Origin: Haemaphysalis longicornis
Lineage: Eukaryota; Arthropoda; Arachnida; Ixodida; Ixodidae
DNA length: 64,000 nucleotides
Assembly (NCBI GenBank): GCA_013339765.2
Contig: CM023456.1
Location: 89,168,797 to 89,232,796 of the forward strand
Reading direction: 5' to 3'
Part shown: one piece after another, positions 20,886-33,258 of the stretch
Position numbering within the stretch: position 1 is the first letter of the stretch
Layout of the letters: every line of letters begins with the position of its first letter
Program-made: the position numbers and the translations under genes
The notes under the pieces: generated by a model
Seen by the model: only the letters and a program-made list of their open reading frames with translations
The model's database searches: none
What the model was told of the DNA's origin: nothing

Positions 20886-23800
20886 TGGTACCTGTTATTT
20901 CGGGCTCATCTGAGAGTATACTGCTATGGAACTGCAGGGACATAACTGGAAAGGTCGGAGAACTTCGCCAGCGCCTTCTGTGAGAGAAGCTACGTGCATG
21001 GGCGCTACTACTCCAGGAAACTAATGGTCTCCCTTCCCTTTGTAGATTTGTGGCGTATCCGTCTCCATCCATCTTGGACCGCCGGAGTCTTAGGCCTAAT
21101 GTTCCCCCAGGAAAGGTAGCCGTCTACGCCCGCTCCAGCTATCCTCAGAACCGCATCGACCTGGCGCGATGGCGAACACTATGGCAAGAGGTCGTCGCTG
21201 TACTCGTTCGCCTCCCTCACACGGACATAATATTAGTGTCGTACTATGCTCGCCCCTACAGTGGCCGTGCAGCCAGACTGAGCCTTGGCTGGGTATCACA
21301 TCTACGTCAACGGCATCCTGGCTGCCCAATTTTGGTCGCGGGGATTTCAACGCGCCCCACACTACATGGGGCTATGTCTCCTCCCATGCGCGTGGTCAAT
21401 GCGTGTATGAAACTTTTGTGGACGCCCAGTTTGTGCTTCTAAGTGACGTTGCAGTGCCCACACGTCGGTGTGAACGTCCACGCGATACTCCTCGCTCGTC
21501 CGACTAAGCTTGGTGGTTAGGAAGCGTCGCAGTGACCTGGATGTGTGAGCCAGACTGCTGGGGCAGCGATCACCATCCTATTCATCTCGGCCTTTCTCCC
21601 GGTCGTAGGGATCGCCTTCAAAGACTGTGTCGGGTGGTGGACTGGGACGTCTATCGATCGGCGTCAGCTACGATGGTCTCCAGCCCCTTACCTGACCCGT
21701 GTCCCAGGCTCCATGTGGCTTTGGATGCAGCAACCCGCACTACCTGGGTGGAGGAATCCCGGCCGGCTCCAGACCTGCAGCTCTGCCGTCTGTGGGCCGC
21801 CCGCCGCCAAGCTGAACTTGCTTCAGTGAGGAACCCAACGTCAATCGACGCTCGGCTGAAGCTTCAATGCCTCACAGCAGCAGCATGTCGACATGAACGA
21901 CGACTGACGCGCGGCCGCTGGCTAGACTGGTGCGCTTCGCTTGGCCCTTCGTCGTCGAATTCTGCAGTCTGGTGAACATTTTGAGCAATTGAACGCGGTA
22001 AACGCCCTCCAGATATAGCGGCTAGTGCACTACTAGCATCTGGGCAAGACCCGCCCACTTTCGCCCATACAGCCGCAAGTAGCTTCTTTCCCGCTTTTGA
22101 CGTCCCGTCAGCTCCCTTTACTGTGCAAAACTGCTTGCCGAAAGGAGCCGGTTCGTTGCCTATGAGTGGAGACATAGCAGGGATTGAAGCTCCTATCACA
22201 ATGGCGAAACTCTTGGCCGCCATCGACCATGCCAAGCCCAGAACAGCACCGGGACCGGATGGCGTTCCTTACGAGCTCTTCAAGAACACTGAAGGTACCA
22301 CCCTCGATACCCTCGAAGGTACCACTTGAGGCTATAAACACGGCTTGGACTACAGCCATCATTCCGGATTTGTGGCGCCACGGAAATTGTTGCAATTCCG
22401 AAGCAAGGCAAGACCCCAGACCAAATTTCTAACCTTCGGCCAATATCCCTTACATCGACGATATGCAAGCTGATGGAACGCATGTTAGCGACACGCCTTT
22501 CGTGGTGGCTGGAGCGATATTCGTGGTACCACCCTGGTCAAATTGGATTCAGACCACAATTGGGTGTTGAAGATGGACTCTAGCATTTCTCCTCTATTGT
22601 CCTTATAGGCGGTCGCTCTCGTCGGATTCGAACAGTCCTGGCGATGGATATCAAGAAAGCATACGACAACGTCAACCGCGAAGCTATTGTTGCGATCCTT
22701 GAGTGGCTCAAACTTCCAAGTCGTGTATGCACATTTGTGAACGCCTTTTTTCGGAACCGCACCTTCTCTGTTCGCTTGGCCGGGAAAGCTACAGGCCATT
22801 TCACCTCGTATCGGGGGGTTCCACAGGGCTCAGTGCTGGCGCCAATATTATTTAATATCGCCTTGCTTTCCTTAGCCTGGCAGTTGGTGGGAATTCCGGA
22901 CGCAAAGTACATAGTGTACGCCGATGACATTACTGTATGGTCTGTGCACCCTGAAATCGATGTACAAGAAAGAGCCCTACAAATGGCTTTAAACACAACC
23001 AACTCCTGGTGCGCCAAGGTAGGGCTTGAACTTTCAAAAGAAAAAACGGCATATATGTCAGTGGCTAATAACAACGGGCGCCGCCGACTTGGGAACCGAC
23101 CTGTCCGGTTGTTTAATGATCAGCAACCACTACAAGAAGGTTTAAGTCTACGGGTGATTGGCCTAGACGTTGCCTCGTCAGGATCTGCGGCTCCATGGGT
23201 GAAGGGGGCACAGGAGGGTGCTGCACGCACAATCCACCTGATACGCAGAATAGCAACGAAGGCTGGCGGGTCGTGAACTAGAATTGCTCGGCTCCTTGTG
23301 CAGTCTATTTTACAACCCCGACTCGTGTATCAGGCCCAGTTCCACCATCTCACGATGAGGGACTGGGATCGCCTCGAAGCAATCAACCGAGATGCCATGC
23401 GGGCTGTTACTGGTCTGCCCCGAATGACCCCGGTACCAACTCTACAGGCCGAGGCCCAGCTCAACACTATCGATCAGCTGTACATCAACGGCGTTCTGCC
23501 CGCACCTGTAAGCTCTCGAACATCGGTGCAGCTGCTGCACTAGCCCATTACATGGGCTTTGTTGTAGCAGATACAACCGTGAAAGGGTTGGAACTCCCTC
23601 CATGGCAGCGAGTACAGTTGACAGAAAACAAACCCATCGGTCGTCCCCGTCACCCAGTCCCTCTCAAGGCCACCGCACAGGTCTCTGGTCTTCATTGTAC
23701 AGACACCGACGCAATCATTGCGTATGTAGATGCCAGCGCTAAAAATGGCATGGTACACACCGCACTGGTTTGTCCGCAGCTACCGGACGTTGATCAAACC

Positions 23801-24543
23801 TGTTCATATGCCGCCAATCCACTGCCACCCGTGTATCTTACTGAATTAGCTGCAATACATGATGGACTGGTCTCATTACTACCTTTTGTCAGGGCGGGGC
23901 CGTACTCACGACTAATCATCCGGACTGACTCTACGGAAGCCATACATGATATTCGTCGCGTGGCACAATCGACAACCTTTTCCGATGCCATTCATCGCTT
24001 CGCAAGAACCACGGCGCTGCGGATACGCATCGAATGGGTGCCCCGCTCATCTGTGCCTGGCAATACGGAGGCAGACTCAGCTAGCCCCCCGAGCACAGTC
24101 ATGCGGCCACTACTACCTCTCCCCGAAGACGCTCCAGGGTACCTGGAACGACAAAAGGAAAAATCTTCGGCCGCACCACACGAGCACTCATACCACCGTG
24201 TGGTTCAAACCTCCCTGGCGACTTAACTCACCGAGAGGAGGTTCGGCTGCGGAGATTACGCGTTGGGGTGGCCCTTACGCCGTCCGTGACTGCCTCCTGG
24301 CCATCGGAATACCGCGGCCCATACGGATCCACCTGTTCATTCTGCACCACTGCCATTGGGGACGTGAATGTGCAGCACCTGCTCTGGGCCTGCCCGGGAT
24401 TGCACCAAGTTCGCCGGCGGCACCTTCGTGCAACCGGTCTCCACCCTGGCCGCCCTCCTGACCTGCAACGCTGGGTGCATGGACCGTGTCACCGACAACT
24501 CCTGAACTTTATACACGAAACTAACTTGTTAGTGTTTCTGTAA
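20882..24543 (+). pseudogene. LINE ORF2: APE endonuclease, reverse transcriptase, RNase H, CCHC (broken)
   Basis: Domains in order. Endonuclease (20882 to about 21600): LLWNCRDI near the start, LLLQETN at about 21010, GDFNAPHTTWG near 21340, GSDHHPI near 21560. Reverse transcriptase (about 22170-23500): TAPGPDGVPYEL near 22245, LRPISLT near 22435, MDIKKAYDNVN at 22644, GVPQGSVLAPILFNI near 22818, and the catalytic YADD at 22917-22928. RNase H (about 23700-24100): YVDAS, TELAAI, RTDSTEA and GNTEAD supply the acidic residues. A final zinc motif, CSFC...HLLWAC, lies near 24335. Visible lesions are stops at 20981, 21505, 21973, 22581 and 23274, and frameshifts near 21345, 22320, 22390, 23480-23540 and 24150. 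The catalytic residues themselves survive. In such elements this protein nicks the target and copies the RNA back into DNA. Confidence 0.87.
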
Positions 24544-24590
24544 GCGCCTACATCTATTATGCCGCAGGGCAAACTTTCGAATAAAAAAAA

Positions 24591-24600
24591 TAACTACAGG
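24591..24600 (+). repeat. Target-site duplication, right copy
   Basis: An exact copy of the 10 bp at 19265-19274, placed at the boundary of the LINE's A-rich tail. Confidence 0.75.
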
Positions 24601-24604
24601 AAGT

Positions 24605-26255
24605 TGAATCACTAAGCACAAGTAAAAAATCGCAGGCGAAAAAGGAGCCGTAACTCCGAGCAAATGAACCCGCACAATTTTAGAGCTATAGATGCTGCAT
24701 GCTGGCAACGTTCTTACAGTTCAGATATGTTTACGGTCTCTCACAGACCTTCAACAACAAAGTATGGATTTTGTAGCTTTTAAAGCCCACTTCGCTGCGT
24801 GCCGACGGAGTAGCAGCATTTGAAACATTACGGCATAATCTCTAAGCGGGAACGTAAAGTAACAGGCTTATAGAGGCAAGAATCGATTTTTTTCCCGGTA
24901 TTTTAAGGGCCTTTAGAATTTTCCTTCAATGCATTGTTATGGGGTGCTACGTGGGGTAAGTACCCGCCAATAAGCGATGTTAAACTAATCGGTCTGCATA
25001 TTGTTAGTAACTAAAAGCAGTTTTGTTAAAAATATGCTTCTAGTTGGTCGTTGGCTGCTTAATCAACGTGAAGTGAAGACAAAGGTTTCCCAGCATCCTG
25101 CACGTTCTTGGGCGATTACTGTTGCTCTTGCTTACAGAAGTGCATCGAAAGCACTTAGCGCATAACACCTTGCATTGCTGTTAGCGTAACGACTTAAAGG
25201 TCATCTGATGTGACCCACATCCCGATAATATTATGTATTTCAGGTGTGTAGGTTATTCAATAAAATCTGACATTGAAACATTTGCCCGCTGACCGATGTA
25301 ACATTTTTTTATTTTTGTGTCCGTATACTAGAATTCTCAAAAATGACTTCTTTTCCTAATCTGACAAGTTATATTTTTTGTATATGAGCACTTGAAGTTT
25401 TTAAAGTTTAATTGGTCAGGCAATGAATCGATGACAAATTGCCAGACCGACGTCACTTCTACGACGTTCACCCGAACTTTTTTCAAAAGATAGCTGTCCT
25501 ATTTTATTGTTTTACCGGCCGGAAAACCCGCCGGCCCGTTTAACTGCCGGCCCTTTGGCAGTGACTGAAGCCGTTGCAGCTACAAAACACAAATCCAACG
25601 GTTCTTCACGCAGACATGTCCCGACGAAGCGGATGCCGCAGCCGAGATCTTCTCTCCCCCTCTCTCAGACTCAACGGGTGCTGCTACTTCCGGGCCTCAC
25701 GAACTCGGAAAGAGCGTTGTGTGTGTCTGTACTATTTTCTGGCCATGTGCACAGAACCATTGGGAAATCCGCACAGCCGTAATGGCTTTTGTGTACAAAA
25801 ACCCTCCCTCTCGGTAGGTAGTTCAACTCGTTTTGCAGCAGCGAATCCATGCTGGCGCTCTGTTCGGGCATTGCTGTAAGCTTGCCTGAAAGGGCATTGA
25901 TCCGCTCTTGCTTCGGCTCATCTCTCCCCGTGCAGTAATCCAGTTAATTTCGTCTTCGGCTTCTTGTCGTCATCACGAAGCAGCAAATTTTGCTGGCCGC
26001 TCGACAACCAGGCTACCACGCGTTAAGATGGCGATGGTGTCCGGTTTTGGAACGCCTTCCCGAATGTTGCACCACCAGTAGCCATAACAAATCCCGCAAT
26101 ACGTCTGGCCTAGAAAAATTTTAATCACTATAGACCTCCAAATGAGCTCCCCAGACAGACAGGCGACACTTAACGCTAACGCTTCCAAGAGAATCAGCGG
26201 TCTTCTCTGTGGCTGGGGCACTACGTTTGACGGATGCAGTTTACGTTTGTCTTGA
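24605..26255. other. Intergenic DNA, nothing recognised
   Basis: A GC-rich patch with four CCGGC words lies at about 25515-25550. Overlapping frames near 25.5-25.9 kb (66-101 codons) carry no motif. Confidence 0.5.
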
Positions 26256-26260
26256 TCAGG

Positions 26261-26284
26261 CATTCATTCATTCATTCATTCATG
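26261..26284 (+). repeat. (CATT)n microsatellite
   Basis: About six CATT units, the 3' tail of the minus-strand CR1/L2-like LINE. Confidence 0.85.
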
Positions 26285-26946
26285 TTTTATTGCGTGTCCA
26301 ATACACCATAGAGGCTCTTACATTGGTACACAAGTCAGATAATAAAATGTGATCAAGTGAAAATTAAAAACATCAGCAATTCAATATAGCTACAAGCAAA
26401 TGCCGATATCGCGAGCACAGATTTATCAGTGAAATAACCGTGCATGGAAGGCAAAACTGCAAATCACGAAATTAGAAAGATATTTGTTAAGGGAGGAGTA
26501 AAAACACTTTCAGGCATGAAAAAGTCAATATCTGTTGACACACGATTACACAGAATTTGCAGCCGTTGAACAGGTGATTTGCTATGTGGCATACTGGGGG
26601 CAAATAATGTGCAATGGCGCGTGAATCGCTGAGGGATATGTATAATGACGCTGTGAAGTAAATCGGGAGCGTCAAAATGACCATTTAGTATCTTATAGAA
26701 AAACATGGCGTCACGATAATATCGGCGACTTTCTAGGTCGGTGATGCCTAGTATATATTTACGGTGATGCCTAGTAAAGGGAATGGTATTCATAATAAAC
26801 CTTACGTTCGAAATATCTGTCATAGATAACTGGCATAAAAAGCATACGCAAGTACGGTGCGAGTAAGCGTTCTGTTGCCCGTTTTTCTTTCTTGGTGTGA
26901 CGCTTCGTTTCCTGCAGCACTTCTCCGCGAGGGCGCAATTGCTCAT
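26261..26946 (-). mobile_element. CR1/L2-like LINE 3' end (minus strand, truncated)
   Basis: The minus-strand frame 26946-26464 contains LGITDLESRRYYRDAMFFY, KILNGHFDAPDLL, IPQRFTRH and VSTDIDFF. This is the arrangement seen C-terminal to the reverse transcriptase of CR1/L2-type LINEs: an E-x-RR line, a Y-KI-NG line, a P-R-TR line and a final short DIDFF. The 3' UTR is about 180 bp and ends in (GAAT)n, a short microsatellite typical of this group. The upstream part of the element, including the catalytic domain, is missing, so this is a dead 5'-truncated copy. The N-terminal ~40 residues of the frame may be unrelated flank. Confidence 0.75.
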
Positions 26947-26949
26947 GTT

Positions 26950-29160
26950 CCACCGACATTTAAAATGTTTTCAAGTTAAATTAAGCTTCTGAACTTGCCA
27001 ACGAGGATCAGGTCCTACACTGCATTCGTTGCGAAGCAAGAATGTGTCTGAATTTTTTTTATTTTTTTTATTTTTGATTCTATTTCTTGGAAAAACCAAG
27101 GGGAGGCTAGGAATAAATGAGGGCGTGGCCTGACAGAGTCCTCAACCACCCGATTTTCGACCTCATGTTTAACCACACTTGATTTTCGACTTCTTCATAA
27201 TAGCAGAAACCCGAGCACTGGTAAACAAGATCAGAATTTTTCGCAGGAAATAAAGCACAACAAATCACCCGTTACCGTTGGTCGCAATGTTGGACGCTCT
27301 GACTTCCTCGGTATAGGCGTCTTCTCTAATCAAGGTTCAACTAGGCTCGCCCTTAATAAAAATATTTACACTGATACTGCCCTCGTCTGGCTTGTGGGGA
27401 TGTGTTTTTAGGTTTTGATTTAAAACGTTTAAGGCACTGACGGCTTGAAAAGAATTGTTTCAACTTACAAAGAACGCATATATAACTGACGCTTGCCGAC
27501 ATATTTCGCGAGTGTTGTTACAGCCTCATACAAAGGGTGTAAGTTTATCTCAGGGCATCCGGTAGTGAGCGTAGTTCATCAGTTTACCTTGCAGCTCCAT
27601 ATCTTCAGTCCATGTTCTCAAGCTGCCTGGTGACATCTAGCGGGTTCATTGCCGTTCCTTCTAAGACCCATGTTCAACAGAGAACTTTGCCAGCTGGGAT
27701 GGTTTTTGTATGAGGAGAGAGAGCGAAAATCCAGCAAAAGAACACTGCGATGCACACTTCCGTTTCTGTGAATGATTCGGTGTTTTGTTTTCAACGTCTG
27801 CCTTCCAGAACACGCTAGATTCCGATAGGGGAACATCGACGTGCCTGTAACAGCCAGGATCCTGGTACACGCACCTCATGGTCGTAACTTCTGCGGTGCT
27901 TTTTTGTACTCTCGTAGCAGCCTCGCTTACAGGACGGTGCGCTAGTCGGGTGGTCGGGATTTTGTATTTCTGCTTTAATGTTCCCTCTTTGGTACCATGT
28001 GTTGAGTAGTTCTTGTGTGAAGAATGAACACAAGGAAAAACAACGTGGGCAAGTGAGAACGAGTCCTTTTTGTGCATTTTTCCAATTGTAGGCATGTTAT
28101 TTTTGCGCCAAACGCGCAATCCACGCGTTACGATCCCCTGGGTACAATGACCAAGAAGCCCGACGAAAGCTGAAAGCTTACCGGCGGGTGTTGACTGCTC
28201 TTCAGCATTTTGAAGATGGTTTCAGCAGAGGCACATTTTGAGAAAAAAAGTTGGAAGGATAGCAGAACGCGCAATTCAATCAAGTCTGTATTGCACCAAA
28301 GGTTTTATTCGGGTGGTCAAAACTTCCAAACCCAAAAAATGGCACCACAGGTTTCACTAAGCAGTCGTAAAACATTGCCGATGATTCAATGGGATATCAA
28401 TGGTGTAGAAGAGAAGTTTAAATCGCATTGCCGCAGAAAACAGCATCTCTCACGAGTAGTCGGCTATTGCGAGTTTCGCATTTCCCACGTAATTGTCGTG
28501 CTTAATTGTACAGCATAGTGTAATGACTTCGACCTCTTGTGCTTTTATGGAACTCATTACATTTCATATTCGGCATAGTCATCATCAAACAAACGCGTGT
28601 AAAAATACCCTAATCGTTTATGGTGGCATGAAATATTCCTTTTATACTACGCTTATGCAACTTCTAGCGGAAGATTTATGAATTTCAGCTCATCATCAAA
28701 GTTAGCTGGACAGCAGCCCGCACAAGACCGGTAATTAAAAACTATGACACCCGCGACATCACTAACCAAAAGACAACTTTATTAAAAAAAATGCTCCAAA
28801 GAGTGTGATGCAAGTAAAGCCTTCGTTAGCCCTCCTTTAGCATATGTTCACGAAAGTTGAAGGGGCAACAAGGTTGATGTCTTGATGTGGGTCACTTACG
28901 ACTTTCCTTATGTGTAGTATCGCTGACTCAGTAGTTGTCACTTGGACGCTCATCTGTGCCCGACTTTGATACCACCGGTGACGAGAAAACGCAGAATAGT
29001 GTTAGCACGCGCAGGCAGCTTTGACGGCTTACATTTTGTAGTATTCGTTACCTTCGCAATGATAAACCGGGATCGGGCGGGATTCAGAGGCGGTCAAGGG
29101 GCTGCACCTGCAGTCTCGTTAGCCACTAAGGCAATAATCCATCCGCTCCGGTCCGCTTGA
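26950..29160. other. Intergenic DNA, nothing recognised
   Basis: A T-rich run lies at about 27053-27078. The longest frame is 152 codons on the minus strand (28119-27661) with no recognised domain. Nothing else stands out. Confidence 0.45.
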
Positions 29161-29164
29161 GGCT

Positions 29165-29283
29165 TTTTTTTTAATACGCGGATTTATTTTTAATCAGGTG
29201 GGAATTGTCCGGCACAGGGATTTCGAACCACGGTCCTTCTACACGCGAGACAGGTGTTTCTACCTCTACGCCATCGCTGCACC
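29165..29283 (-). mobile_element. tRNA-headed SINE or tRNA-derived retrosequence
   Basis: On the minus strand, 29283-29211 is exactly 73 nt, the length of a tRNA. GGTGCAG at the 5' end pairs with CTGTGCC at the 3' end (seven pairs, including G-T wobbles). Box A (TGGCGTAGAGG) and box B (GGTTCGAAATCC) are both clear. Four of five anticodon-stem pairs form, but position 33 is G rather than T and the T-stem is poor, so it is not a working tRNA. About 45 bp of unrelated sequence and an A-run (T-run on the plus strand) follow, as in a short SINE. It abuts the ACTCAAAATGT minisatellite directly. Confidence 0.65.
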
Positions 29284-29535
29284 TCTCAAACTCTCAAAAC
29301 TCAAAACTCAAAATGTACTCAACTCAAAATGGACTCCAAACTCAAACTGTACACAACCCCCTCAAAATGTACTCAAACTCAAATGTACTCAAAACTCAAA
29401 ATGTACTCAAAACTCAAAATGTACTCAATCAAAATGGACTCAAAACTCAAAATGTACTCAAAACTCAAAATGAACTCAGAACTCAAAATGCGCTGAGAAC
29501 CCAAAATGAATTCACAACTCAAATGGCCTCACAGA
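29284..29535 (+). repeat. ACTCAAAATGT minisatellite, left array
   Basis: Imperfect units built from ACTCAAA and ATGTACTCAA or ATGGACTCAA, about 18-19 bp each, fill about 250 bp. Translation gives Lys-Met-Tyr-Ser repeats, which are artefacts. The motif reappears at 34959-35345. Confidence 0.9.
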
Positions 29536-29537
29536 GA

Positions 29538-29913
29538 TTGACATTGAGAGAGTGAGAGTGAGAGTGTGAGAGTAAGAGTGAGAGTGTGAGTGAGAGTGTG
29601 AGTGAAAGTGAGAGTGTGAGTGAGAGTGAGAGTGAGCGTGAGTGTGAGTGAGAGTGAGAGTGAGAGTGAGTGTGTGAGTGTGAGTGTGAGTGAGACTGTG
29701 AGTGTGAGTGAGAGTGAGAGTGAGAGTGTGAGTGAGAGTGAGAGTGTGAGTGAGAGTGAGAGTGAGAGAGTGAGAGTGAGTGTGAGTGAGAGTGAGAGTG
29801 TGAGTGGAGTGAGAGTTGACCGTGAGTGAGAGTGAGAGTGAGAGTGTGACGTGAGTGAGAGTGAGAGTGTGAGAGTGTGAGAGTGAGTGAGTGAGAGTGT
29901 GAGTGAGAGTGAC

Positions 29914-29961
<48 letters not shown>

Positions 29962-30434
29962 TGAGAGTGTGAGTGAGAGTGAGTGAGAGTGTGACCCTGT
30001 GTGAGTGTGAGTGTGAGTGAGTGAGAGTGAGAGTGAGAGGAGTGAGTGTGAGTGTGAGTGAGAGTGAGAGTGAGAGTGAGTGAGTGAGAGTGAGAGTGAG
30101 AGTGAGTGAGTGTGAGTCAGAGTGAGACGAGTGTGAGTGAGTGTGAGTGAGTGAGTGTGAGTGAGAGTGTGAGTGAGTGAGTGTGAGTGAGTGAGTGAGT
30201 GAGTGTGAGTGAGTGAGTGAGAGTGAGTGTGAGAGTGAGAGAGTGAGAGTGAGAGTGTGAGTGAGAGTGAGTGTGAGAGTGAGTGAGAGTGAGAGTGAGT
30301 GAGTGTGAGTGAGTGACAGTGTGAGAGTGTGAGTGAGAGTGAGAGTGACGAGTGTGAGTGAGAGTGAGAGTGTGAGAGTGAGAGTGTGAGTGAGAGTGAG
30401 TGTGAGAGTGAGTGAGTGTGAGTGTGAGTGAGAG

Positions 30435-30484
<50 letters not shown>

Positions 30485-31390
30485 TGAGTGAGTGAGTGAC
30501 TGAGTGAGAGTGAGTGACTGTGAGTGAGTGAGTGTGAGTGAGAGTGAGTGAGAGTGTGAGTGAGAGTGTGAGTGTGAGTGAGAGTGAGAGTGGAGTGAGT
30601 GAGTGAGTGAGAGAGTGAGAGTGAGAGTGTGAGTGAGAGTGAGAGTGTGAGTGAGTGAGTGAGTGAGTGAGTGTGAGTGTGAGTGTGAGTGAGAGTGAGT
30701 GAGAGTGTGAGTGTGAGAGTGAGTGAGTGAGAGTGAGAGTGACGTGAGAGTGAGAGTGAGAGTGAGAGTGTGAGTGTGAGTGAGTGACTGAGTGAGAGTG
30801 AGAGTGAGAGTGAGTGAGAGTGAGTGAGAGTCAGTGAGAGTGAGAGTGTGAGTGAAAGTGAGAGTGAGTGAGTGACAGAGTGAGAGAGTGAGTGAGTGAG
30901 AGTGAGAGTGAGAGTGAGTGAGTGAGAGTGACGGTGTGAGTGTGACGTGTGTGAGTGTGTGAGAGTGAGTGAGTGAGTGACTGAGTGTGAGTGTGTGTGA
31001 GTGAGAGTGTGAGTGAGAGTGTGAGAGTGAGTGTGAGTGACGAGTGAGTGAGTGTGAGTGAGAGTGAGTGAGAGTGTGAGTGAGAGTGAGAGTGAGTGTG
31101 AGTGAGTGAGAGTGTGAGTGTGAGTGAGAGTGAGTGAGAGAGAGTGAGAGTGAGTGTGAGTGAGAGTGAGTGAGTGAGAGTGAGTGAGAGTGAGTGAGAG
31201 AGAGTGAGAGTGAGAGTGAGAGAAGAGTAGTGAGAGTGAGAGAGTAGTGAGAGTGAGAGTGAGTGAGTGTGAGTGTGAGTGAGAGTGTGAGAGTGAGTGA
31301 CGTGTGAGTGTGAGTGAGAGTGAGTGTGTGAGTGAGTCAGTGAGAGTGAGAAGAAGTGAGAGTGAGAGTGAGAGTGTGTGTGAGTGAGTG

Positions 31391-31422
<32 letters not shown>

Positions 31423-33202
31423 TGAGTGAGTGAGTGAGAGTGAGTCGAGTGTGAGTGAGTGAGTGTGAGTGAGAGCGTGAGTGAGTGAGTGTGAGTGAGA
31501 GTGAGAGTGAGAGTGAGTGTGAGAGTGAGAGTGAGTGTGAGTGAGAGCGAGTGTGAGAGTGAGAGTGAGTGTGAGTGTGAGTGTGAGTGAGAGTGAGAGT
31601 GTGAGTGAGTGAGTGTGAGTGAGAGTGAGAGTGTGAGTGAGTGAGTGAGTGACGTGTGAGAGTGTGTGTGTGAGAGTGTGAGTGAGAGTGTGAGTGAGAG
31701 TGTGAGCGAGAGTGTGAGTGAGAGTGTGAGTGAGAGTGAGTGAGAGTGTGAGTGTGAGTGAGAGTATAAGTGAGAGTGAGAGTGAGAGTGTGAGTAAGAG
31801 TCAGAGTAAGAGTAAGAGTAAGAGTGAGAGTGTGAGAGTGAGATTATGTGAGTGAGAGTATAAGTGAGAGTGAGAGTGAGAGTGTGAGTAAGAGTCAGAG
31901 TAAGAGTAAGAGTAAGAGTGAGAGTGTGAGAGTGAGATTATGAGAGTGAGAGTGACAGTGTGAGTGAGCGTTGTGAGAGTGCGAGTGTGAGTGTGAGTGT
32001 GAGTGAGAGTGAAAGTGAGAGGTGAGTGAGAGAGAGTGAGAGTGCGAGTGTGAGTGTAAGTGTGAGCGAGAGTGTGAGTGAGAGTGTGAGTGAGAGTGTG
32101 AGTGAGAGTGAGAGTGTGAGTGTTGTGACTGAGAGTGAGAGTGTGAGTGTGATTGAGAGTGAGAGTGTGAGAGTGAGAGTGAGAGTGAGAGAGAGTGTGA
32201 GTGTGAGGTTGAGTGTGAGTGTGAGTGTGAGAGTGAGAGTGAGAGAGAGTCTGAGTTGAGTGTGAGTATGAGTGTGAGTGTGAGTGTGAGTGAGAGTGAG
32301 TGAGAGTGTGAGTGAGAGTGAGAGTGAGTGAGAATGAGAGTGTGAGTGTGAGAGAGTGTGATGTGAGAGTGTGAGTGAGTGAGAGTGTGAGTGTGAGAGT
32401 GAGAGTATAAGTTGAGAATGAGAGTGAGAGTGTGAGTGTGAGAGTAAGAGAAATAGTGAGAGTGAGAGTGTGAGAGTGAGAGTAGAGAGTGACAGTGAGA
32501 GTGTGAGTGAGTGAGAGTGAGAGAAGAGTGCGAGTGTGAGTGTGAGTGCGAGTGAAAGTGAGAGCGAGAGTGTGAGTGAGAGGTGAGAGTGTGAGTGTGA
32601 GTTCGAGTGTAAGTGTGAGTGTGAGCGTGAGTGAGAGTGAGAGTGTGAGTGAGAGTGTGAGTGAGAGTGAGAGTGTGAGTGTGTGACTGAGAGTGAGATT
32701 GAGAGTGTGAGTGTGAGTGAGAGTGTGAGTGAGAGTCAGAGTGTGAGTGAGTGAGAGTGAGAGTGAGAGAGAGTGTGAGTGTGAGTGTGAGTGAGTGAGT
32801 GTGAGGTGTGAGTGAGAGGTGAGGAGAGTGAGTGAGTGAGTGTGAGAGAGTGAGTGGAGTGAGAGTGAGAGTGCGAGTGTGAGTGAGAGTGAGAGTGAAA
32901 GCGTGAGTGAGAGTGAGAGTGCGAGTTTGAGTGTGAGTGTGAGTGTGAATGAGAGTGAGAGTGAGAGTGTGAGTGTGACTGAGAGTGAGAGTGAGAGTGA
33001 GTGAGAGTGATAGTGAGAGTGTGAGTGTGAGTTGAGTGTGAGTGTGAGTGTGAGTGTGAGTGAGTGAGAGAGAGTGTGAGTGTGAGTGAGTGAGAGTGTG
33101 TGAGTGTGAGTGTGAGTGAGAGCGAGAGCGAGAGTGAGAGTGTGAGTGTGAGTGAGTGAGTGAGAGTGAGAGTGTGAGTGTGAGTGTGAGTGTGAGTGAG
33201 TG

Positions 33203-33258
<56 letters not shown>

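Larger units (their letters stand above)
19275..24590 (+). mobile_element. Near full-length non-LTR retrotransposon, I-type with RNase H
   Basis: A 5.3-kb LINE with two frames: ORF1 (19591-20885) encoding a gag-like nucleic-acid-binding protein, and ORF2 (20882-24543) encoding APE endonuclease, reverse transcriptase, RNase H and a C-terminal CCHC. The two frames overlap at ATGA (20882-20885). The 5' region (19275-19590) would hold the internal promoter and leader. The 3' UTR is only about 47 bp and ends in an A-rich ATAAAAAAAA tail. Ten-bp direct repeats flank it. An APE endonuclease together with RNase H points to the I superfamily. At least nine stops or frameshifts make it inactive, though layout and ends are intact, so it probably inserted as a complete copy and has since decayed. 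Confidence 0.88.

Noticed and set aside
27661..28119. A 152-codon minus-strand frame
   Set aside because: No recognised domain and no surrounding promoter, splice or poly(A) evidence. Length alone is not enough.
29165..29283. A functional tRNA gene on the minus strand
   Set aside because: The T-stem does not form, position 33 is G, and an A-rich tail follows, which favours a SINE head.
29198..29829. Plus-strand frames rich in Lys-Met-Tyr-Ser or Glu-Ser-Val
   Set aside because: They are translations of the ACTCAAAATGT minisatellite and the GAGTGA array.
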